DNA from: Thermoleophilia bacterium
GTDB lineage: Bacteria; Actinomycetota; Thermoleophilia; Gaiellales; Gaiellaceae
Length of the DNA: 20,756 nucleotides
Direction: 5' to 3'
Assembly (NCBI GenBank): GCA_025933895.1
Contig: JAICZB010000011.1
Span: forward strand, 1 to 20,756
The notes beneath the pieces are model-generated. The model made no database searches. It worked only from the letters and a program-made list of their open reading frames with translations, and was not told where the DNA came from. The position numbers were made by a program, and so were the translations under genes. Every line of letters begins with the position of its first letter. Within the stretch, counting starts at the first letter, position 1. This document shows, piece after piece, positions 16,444-20,756 of this stretch.

Positions 16444-17611
16444 ACGCCGTAGCGGCGTAAGCCTCCGTCATCTCGATGCGCTGCATGAGCGTCGGGTGGT
16501 TCTGGAGGAAGACGTAGTCCCACCCCGGCGGGCTCGGATCCTCGAGCGTCTCGGACGCGAAGAGCCGGAAGAGCTGCCGGCCGGCGACGGGATCGTGCGT
16601 CGCACGGAGCGCAGACCAGTCCGCCTCGGCCTCCAGGCGGCGGGTGACGACGTTCTGGAGCGGGAGCTCGACGAGCAGCAGGACGACGTAGACGAAGATC
16701 GCGAGCGGGATCGCCTCGGGCACGCCCATCCCGCCGCGCCGCCGGGTCGCGACCGCGAGCACGAATGCGAGCGGGAACGCGAACAGCGCGTACCAGCCGA
16801 TCGACTTCCAGATGTGGTCGTGCGCCAGATGGCCGAGCTCGTGACCGACGACGAAGCGGTCCATGCGCGGCGTGAACGGCGGATCGACGATCGGCTTCCA
16901 GAGGAAGACCCGCCGGCTCGGGCCGAGCCCGGTCGCAAACGCGTTCGGCTCGGCGAAGCCGTTCAGCACGCGGACGGGCACGTGGACGCGCTCGATCCGC
17001 TGGAGCCTCGCGACGTACGGCGCGTGGAACGAGCTGCCGCCGAGCAGCCACGGCGAGACGAAGGCGAGCAAGATCCGCAGCCCGACGAAGACCGGCGCGG
17101 CCGGCATCCACCAGCGGTCGCCGATCCACCGCACCCGCGCCAGGCCCATCACGATCGCGAGCGCCACGCACAGCACGACGAACTGCGCGCCGAGCGCGAA
17201 CCAGTTCCCGACGGTCGCCTGCACGTAGCTGCCGGAGAGCCCGTACCGGTGGCGCCACCAGACCTCGAGGACCGAGAACGGGAGCTCCGCGGCCCAGACG
17301 AGTGCGAAGCCGATCATCCCGAGCAGCATCCCGGTGCCGATCGGGCCGGCCGCCGACTCGCGCGTCCAACGGACGCCGTAGCGGGCGAAGAGGCCGAGCA
17401 CCACGAGCTGCGTGATCGTCGTCCCGAGCCAGAAGAGGCGCTGCACGGCGCTGTAGTGCTGCGCCCGGTGGAGCACGTCCGGCGGGAAGAGCGAGTGCTC
17501 GTCGAGGTGCGGCAGGTGGAGCGCCGCCGGGACGGAGGTCCGCCACAGCAGCCAGGCGGCGACCGCCCAGACGGCTGCGAGTGCGAGGAGCGCCGCGCGG
17601 CTGCGGGTCAC
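16367..17611 (-). CDS. Ste24-like M48 membrane metallopeptidase
   Basis: A zinc endopeptidase in the membrane, 414 residues. The zinc site is HELGH at 257-261 with downstream E327 in RRLEAEAD, as in Ste24/HtpX. The N-terminal half matches the M48 Ste24 N-domain: ELPFSVLEVWWRHRYGLS (109-126) corresponds to the ELPFSLYSTFVIEE region of Ste24. There are several transmembrane helices (about 5-23, 60-80, 93-112, 137-157, 168-190, 272-289, 300-318). Ste24 enzymes cut prenylated or misfolded membrane proteins; the bacterial substrate is unknown. The GTG start at 17611 shares GTGA with the DUF4389 stop, implying coupled translation. The last 35 or so residues are Arg/Pro/Ala-rich and partly lie in the 77-bp overlap with the convergent membrane gene. 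Confidence 0.88.
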   Translation of the reverse strand: MTRSRAALLALAAVWAVAAWLLWRTSVPAALHLPHLDEHSLFPPDVLHRAQHYSAVQRLFWLGTTITQLVVLGLFARYGVRWTRESAAGPIGTGMLLGMIGFALVWAAELPFSVLEVWWRHRYGLSGSYVQATVGNWFALGAQFVVLCVALAIVMGLARVRWIGDRWWMPAAPVFVGLRILLAFVSPWLLGGSSFHAPYVARLQRIERVHVPVRVLNGFAEPNAFATGLGPSRRVFLWKPIVDPPFTPRMDRFVVGHELGHLAHDHIWKSIGWYALFAFPLAFVLAVATRRRGGMGVPEAIPLAIFVYVVLLLVELPLQNVVTRRLEAEADWSALRATHDPVAGRQLFRLFASETLEDPSPPGWDYVFLQNHPTLMQRIEMTEAYAATASMRPRRPRSTATAGPAAARPVGRVG

Positions 17612-18888
17612 TCTGCGGGCGTGTTTTCGCCCTCGAGCGGGCTCGCGTGCGGATAGGCGTCGGTCAGCAGCAGGAGATACGCCTCCGTCTGCGCGTCGTA
17701 GCGGAGCGTGTAAGCCGAGAGGTTCCGCAGCCCCCACGGCGCCGACCCCTTCACGAGCGCGTAGAACCACGTCAGCACCGCGGAGGCGAACAGCGCACCG
17801 CTGAGCGCGGCGTTCACGAGGATCGCCGGGATCCCGAGTACGATCCGGAACCCGGTCTTCCACCGGTTCTGCCGCTCCGGCCCTCCGACCTCGAGGTCGA
17901 GCGGGTAGATGCCGGCGGTGCCGGTGAAGCCCGGGAACGGATTCGCGACGAGCATGAGGTACGCGTACACGTGGAGCCGGTAGCGGACGTACGCGGCGAG
18001 GAAGCGGTGCAGCCCGGCCGCCGGCCTGCCGCGGAAGAGCGTGACGAACCACTGCGCGATCGCCGCGAGGACGGAGAGGATGCCCCAGAGCGTGAGCCAG
18101 ATCAGGTGCGGGATCGAGAGCAGGAAGCGGAAGAAGACGGTGAGCCGCGAGCGGCGCAGGTCGTAGGGATCCCCGACGACCCGCACCGGATGGCGCGGCG
18201 GCCGGTCGGTGACCGCGACGAGCATCTCCGTCGGGTCGGCGTTCGGGTAGCGGTCGGTGACGAGGAGGAGATACGCGCTCGCCTGCGCCGAATAGCCGAT
18301 CGCGTACGCGCCGGCGTCGCGCAGGCCCTTGGGCATCCGGCCCCGCGCGAGCGAGGCGAACCAACCGAGCACCGCACACACGAACAGCAGCGCGCCGCCG
18401 CCGTTGAAGCCCCTCGTCCTCCTGCCGGAGTTCCCCGAGAACGAGGCGTTGCCGCCGGTCGAACCCGCCATGGCCGCCGAGACGATCAGCGCCGGAATGG
18501 CGAGCAGGATGCGGATCAGGATCGTCCAGCGCCGCTGCGCCACGGGCTCCTCCGGCAGCCGCACGTCGATCGGGTACTCACCGGCCTCGCCGGAGAAGCC
18601 GGGATACGGGTTGCCGACGAGCGCGAGGTAGGCGCTGAGGTGAGCCTGGTAGCGGACATAGCTGCACATGAGGCGATGCAGTCCTCCGGGCGGCTTGCCG
18701 GTGAAGATCGAGATCAGCCAGTTGACGATCGCCGTGACGACGATCAGCAGCGTCCACAGGAAGAACCAGATGTAGTGCGGGATCGCCAGCAGCAGGCGGA
18801 AGAAGACCGTGAGCCGCGAGCGGCGGTAGTCGTCCCCGACGACCAGGCGCACGGGATGCGGCTCGTGCATGTGACATTCATACGGCAT
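17608..18888 (-). CDS. Protein with four DUF4389-like membrane units
   Basis: 426 residues made of two copies of a two-part module. Unit A1 (about 11-98) and A2 (233-321) share HPVR, SRLTVFFR, AIPH/SIPH, GLHR and YVRY, ending in NPYPGF or NPFPGF. Units B1 (119-216) and B2 (342-415) share RILLAIPA or RIVLGIPA, a second hydrophobic stretch, GLR, and AYLLLxTDxYP. DUF4389 is a family of unknown function usually seen with one or two units. B1 has a Gly/Ser/Arg insert (about 141-164) that B2 lacks. I give ATG 18888; ATG 18870 (MHEPHPVRL) is equally possible and is where similarity begins. No Shine-Dalgarno is seen. It is coupled to the M48 protease, so they probably act together in the membrane. 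Confidence 0.82.
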   Translation of the reverse strand: MPYECHMHEPHPVRLVVGDDYRRSRLTVFFRLLLAIPHYIWFFLWTLLIVVTAIVNWLISIFTGKPPGGLHRLMCSYVRYQAHLSAYLALVGNPYPGFSGEAGEYPIDVRLPEEPVAQRRWTILIRILLAIPALIVSAAMAGSTGGNASFSGNSGRRTRGFNGGGALLFVCAVLGWFASLARGRMPKGLRDAGAYAIGYSAQASAYLLLVTDRYPNADPTEMLVAVTDRPPRHPVRVVGDPYDLRRSRLTVFFRFLLSIPHLIWLTLWGILSVLAAIAQWFVTLFRGRPAAGLHRFLAAYVRYRLHVYAYLMLVANPFPGFTGTAGIYPLDLEVGGPERQNRWKTGFRIVLGIPAILVNAALSGALFASAVLTWFYALVKGSAPWGLRNLSAYTLRYDAQTEAYLLLLTDAYPHASPLEGENTPAE

Positions 18889-18899
18889 CAGTCAGACTG
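18889..18899. promoter_or_regulatory. Palindrome CAGTC-A-GACTG in a 17-bp divergent gap
   Basis: A perfect 11-base dyad between the DUF4389 and HD-domain start codons. It contains CAGACT (18893-18898) 7 nt before GTG 18906, a -10-like hexamer with C for the first T, and on the other strand CAGTCT 5 nt before ATG 18888. It may be a shared promoter core or operator. Confidence 0.35.
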
Positions 18900-18905
18900 C
18901 GCACA

Positions 18906-19796
18906 GTGACGGACGAGACGAAGCTCGACGAGGAGACCGCCGAGCGGATCGAGCAGCCGGTCGACGCGGAGGCCGAGCACGAGACCCGGCTCACGCCGGC
19001 CGAGGCGGTCGCGCGGATGCGCATCAACGTTCCGGTGCGCGGCAACCGCAAGCTCCGGACGTTGATCGAGCGCGTCAACGCGGACAACCAGCTCAAGGGC
19101 TGGTGGCACGTCTCGAACGTCAACGCGGTCGCCCGGATGGAGATCAACGACCACTCCTGGGTGCACATCCAGATCGTCACGAACATCGCGCTCAAGCTCC
19201 TCCGCCAGCTCACGAAGCACGGCGTCGAGCCCGGCCTCGTCCGCGACTTCGGCTTCGACCAGGACGACGCCGAGGTCCTGGTCGTCCTCTCGGCCCTCCT
19301 CCACTGCATCGGCATGTCGATCCACCGGCACGGCCACGAGGACTTCTCGCTCTTCCTCGCCGAGCCGAAGATGCGGGAGCTGCTCGAAGGCATCTACGAG
19401 GATCCCGACCTGACCGTGATGGTGTCCGAGGCGCTGCAGGCGATCATCAGCCACCGCGCCGACGGCGAGCCGCTGACGGTCGACGCCGGCATCGTCCGGG
19501 TCGCCGACGCGCTCGACATGGCCAAGGGCCGGTCGCGGATCCCGTTCGAGAAGGGCAGCGTCTCGATGCACTCGCTCTCGGCCGCCGCGATCGAGGACGT
19601 CACGATCTACGACGGCGACGACCGCCCGATCAAGATCGATCTCCGGATGAACAACAGCTCCGGCATCTTCCAGGTCGACGGGTTGTTGAAGGCCAAGCTC
19701 CGCGGCAGCGGGCTCGAGCCCTACGTCGAGGTCGTCGCGCACATCGACACCGAGACCGAGCAGCGCCTCGTGCCGATCTACCGGCTCGAGATCTAG
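18906..19796 (+). CDS. Archaeal-type HD-domain protein with HC in place of HD
   Basis: 296 residues. The HD phosphohydrolase fold is recognisable: His83/His87 in NDHSWVHIQ, then LLHCIGMSIHRHGHEDFS (about 131-148), ISHRADGEP with His183, and VADALDMAKGRSR with Asp201. The C-terminal part, IKIDLRMNNSSGIFQVDGLL, is typical of a family of HD proteins known mainly from archaea. At residues 133-134 the metal-binding His-Asp doublet reads His-Cys (codon TGC), while the other expected ligands and His140, His142 and His144 remain. The metal site may be altered or the protein may only bind nucleotide or RNA. The acidic 50-residue N-terminus looks disordered. GTG 18906 is chosen since no upstream start exists in the tiny gap. 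Physiological role unknown. Confidence 0.8.
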   Translation: MTDETKLDEETAERIEQPVDAEAEHETRLTPAEAVARMRINVPVRGNRKLRTLIERVNADNQLKGWWHVSNVNAVARMEINDHSWVHIQIVTNIALKLLRQLTKHGVEPGLVRDFGFDQDDAEVLVVLSALLHCIGMSIHRHGHEDFSLFLAEPKMRELLEGIYEDPDLTVMVSEALQAIISHRADGEPLTVDAGIVRVADALDMAKGRSRIPFEKGSVSMHSLSAAAIEDVTIYDGDDRPIKIDLRMNNSSGIFQVDGLLKAKLRGSGLEPYVEVVAHIDTETEQRLVPIYRLEI

Positions 19797-19816
19797 AGGC
19801 TTGATGCGCATTAGCC

Positions 19817-20343
19817 GTGGTCCTGCTCGGCGCCGTTCTCGTACGCTCCGGGCGGAAGCGGATCGCCGTCGAGGATCCCGGTCACGCCGTGATCAGGCAT
19901 CTCGTAGCGCGGAGCGGGCTCGAGCCGGTCCCGATCCCGGTCGACGCCGGAGGGATCGACGTGGACACGCTCGCAGTCGTGCTCGCGCCCGGGCGGCGCG
20001 CGCGGATCCTCGCCTGGGCGGAGGAGACGGACGCGCTCGTGATCGAGGACGACTTCGACTCCGAGTATCGGTACGACCGTACGCCGGTCGGATCGCTCCA
20101 GGGCCCGATGTCCGAGCGCGTCGTCTACTGCGGAACGGCGAGCAAGACGCTCGCGCCGACGCTTCGACCCGGCTGGATCATCGCGCCCGGCGAGCTCGTG
20201 TGGCCGCTCGTGGAGCAGGTCCTCTACACGGTCATCTCTCCCCCACGCCTCGAGCAGCGCGCGTTCGCCGACTTCCTGCTGCGCGGCGAGCTCGACCGGC
20301 ACCTGCGCCGGATGCGCCTACGCTACCGCCGGCGGCGCGACGT
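19817..20343 (+). pseudogene. Remnant of a MocR/PdxR-type regulator (aminotransferase-like domain)
   Basis: An open frame from GTG 19817 matches the middle of the fold-type-I aminotransferase domain of GntR/MocR regulators: IAVEDPGH (16-23), VIEDDFDSEYRYDR (75-88), GTASKTLAP with the PLP-binding Lys110, RLEQRAFADFL and RHLRRMRLRYRRRRD. Missing are the winged-helix DNA-binding domain and the first part of the aminotransferase domain. So is a piece of about 15 residues near codon 53, where the conserved VTPAHQFPTG should precede VVLAPGRR. The C-terminal lobe after RRRRD is also gone. A conserved Leu is Pro in TLRPGW. Similarity stops exactly where the tRNA-Gln promoter begins. There are no internal stops, so decay by deletion seems fairly recent; translation from GTG 19817 into the tRNA (frame ends 20398) would be non-functional. 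Confidence 0.75.
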
Positions 20344-20369
20344 GACCGCGCCCGGAGCCCGGCTACACT
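20342..20369 (+). promoter_or_regulatory. Promoter of tRNA-Gln
   Basis: A -35-like GTGACC (20342-20347), a 16-nt spacer and -10 TACACT (20364-20369), ending 14 nt before the tRNA. It sits directly against the end of the MocR remnant. Confidence 0.55.
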
Positions 20370-20383
20370 GGCGGCCGACCAGT

Positions 20384-20454
20384 TGCGGGGTCGTCTAATG
20401 GTAGGACGCCTGACTCTGGATCAGGAAGTTGGGGTTCGAATCCCTGCCCCGCAG
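20384..20454 (+). tRNA. tRNA-Gln (anticodon CTG)
   Basis: A complete 71-nt cloverleaf. The acceptor stem TGCGGGG pairs with CCCCGCA; the D-arm contains TAATGGTAG. The anticodon stem CCTGA/TCAGG holds loop CTCTGGA with anticodon CTG at 20416-20418, reading codon CAG. The T-arm is TGGGG-TTCGAAT-CCCTG. Discriminator is G and CCA is not encoded (GCC then T). It is a substrate class for MnmA only in the TTG isoacceptor, not this one. Confidence 0.96.
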
Positions 20455-20470
20455 CCTCGTAAACCCGCCG

Positions 20471-20756
20471 CTAGATCTGTTCGGGAAGACCGAAGCGGCC
20501 GGGCAGCGTGGGGTCGGCGAAGAAGGTGATGTGGTCGACTTTGTTGCCGCTCAGGGTGAGGACCATCATGCCCCGGGGCTGTGAGTGTAGGTAGTACGCG
20601 AAGGCGGGTTGGCCGTTGGCGCGGGTCGGGCGTACCTGTAGCGGGGCGCCGCGGACCTCGGCGCGGTCGTCGAGGAACGCGCCGATCGCTTCCTGTCCGA
20701 TGAGCTCGAGCGGCTGCGGCGGCATGGTCACGCGAGCGTCGGGGCTCAGCAGAGTC
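20471..20756 (-). CDS. C-terminal part of a probable ECF sigma factor with SnoaL-like tail (5' end off window)
   Basis: The frame is open from the right edge to TAG at 20471; 94 codons are visible. The stretch LLSPDARVTMPP, then GQEAIGAFL, VRPTRANGQPAFAYYL, VLTLSGNKVDHITFFAD and a closing RFGLPEQ are the hallmarks of the SnoaL-like (NTF2-fold) C-terminal domain fused to certain actinobacterial ECF sigma factors. There it tunes sigma activity. Sigma-2 and sigma-4 regions would lie beyond the edge, so a stand-alone SnoaL protein cannot be excluded. It is not a short gene starting at GTG 20731: the frame and the family similarity continue upstream. Convergent with tRNA-Gln, 16 bp away, with no terminator seen. 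Confidence 0.75.
   Translation of the reverse strand, partial: TLLSPDARVTMPPQPLELIGQEAIGAFLDDRAEVRGAPLQVRPTRANGQPAFAYYLHSQPRGMMVLTLSGNKVDHITFFADPTLPGRFGLPEQI

Noticed and set aside
13929..16460. 843-codon plus-strand frame over the second ABC gene
   Set aside because: Frame-shifted shadow of the ABC gene and its neighbour; Arg/Pro/Ala-rich with no motifs.
17608..18888. Reading the internal repeats of the DUF4389 protein as DNA-level tandem repeats or a recent duplication
   Set aside because: The units are similar only at protein level and DNA identity is modest, so the duplication is old.

Overview
The window is about 70% GC, densely packed and rich in GTG starts. Gene content (archaeal-type HD protein, DUF4389 proteins, ECF sigma factor with a SnoaL tail, MocR remnant) and style point to a high-GC actinobacterium, most likely Thermoleophilia (Gaiellales/Solirubrobacterales). 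The lineage is inference; no rRNA is present.

Layout. (1) 1-4499, minus strand: a translation block. A metallo-beta-lactamase-fold hydrolase, hisS and aspS are coupled by 4-bp overlaps. After a 190-bp gap comes mnmA, cut by the left edge, whose N-terminus looks like a degenerate IscU/NifU fold. (2) 4559-5345: a cupin gene (+) and a small two-helix membrane protein gene (-), overlapping tail to tail. (3) 5352-10833, minus strand: a histidine-utilisation cluster of glutamate formiminotransferase, hutH, hutU and hutI. It would take histidine to glutamate plus 5-formimino-THF. A hairpin-rich gap lies in front of hutH. (4) 10928-11934: a uracil-DNA-glycosylase-superfamily gene (+) and a GNAT gene (-) with interlocked stop codons. 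(5) 11973-15645, plus strand: two ABC half-exporters whose degenerate motifs are complementary, predicting a heterodimer with one weak ATP site. (6) 15682-18888: a multi-pass membrane protein (+) overlapping by 77 bp a Ste24-like M48 protease gene (-), which is coupled to a protein with four DUF4389-like units. (7) 18906-20756: an archaeal-type HD-domain protein whose HD pair reads HC, a decayed MocR regulator remnant ending at the promoter of tRNA-Gln(CTG), and the C-terminus of a probable ECF sigma factor with a SnoaL tail, cut by the right edge.

Expression architecture. Genes inside operons overlap by GTGA or ATGA. Seven genes that could be the first of a transcription unit have a TAnnnT hexamer (TACGCT, TAGACT, TACGGT or TATGCT) ending 6-8 nt before the start codon and no Shine-Dalgarno. 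That is the layout of leaderless promoters. The one tRNA promoter has the same -10 type (TACACT) at the spacing expected for an untranslated RNA. All three convergent pairs overlap at their 3' ends, so no classical terminators fit between them. I found no CRISPR array, insertion sequence, rRNA or prophage gene.
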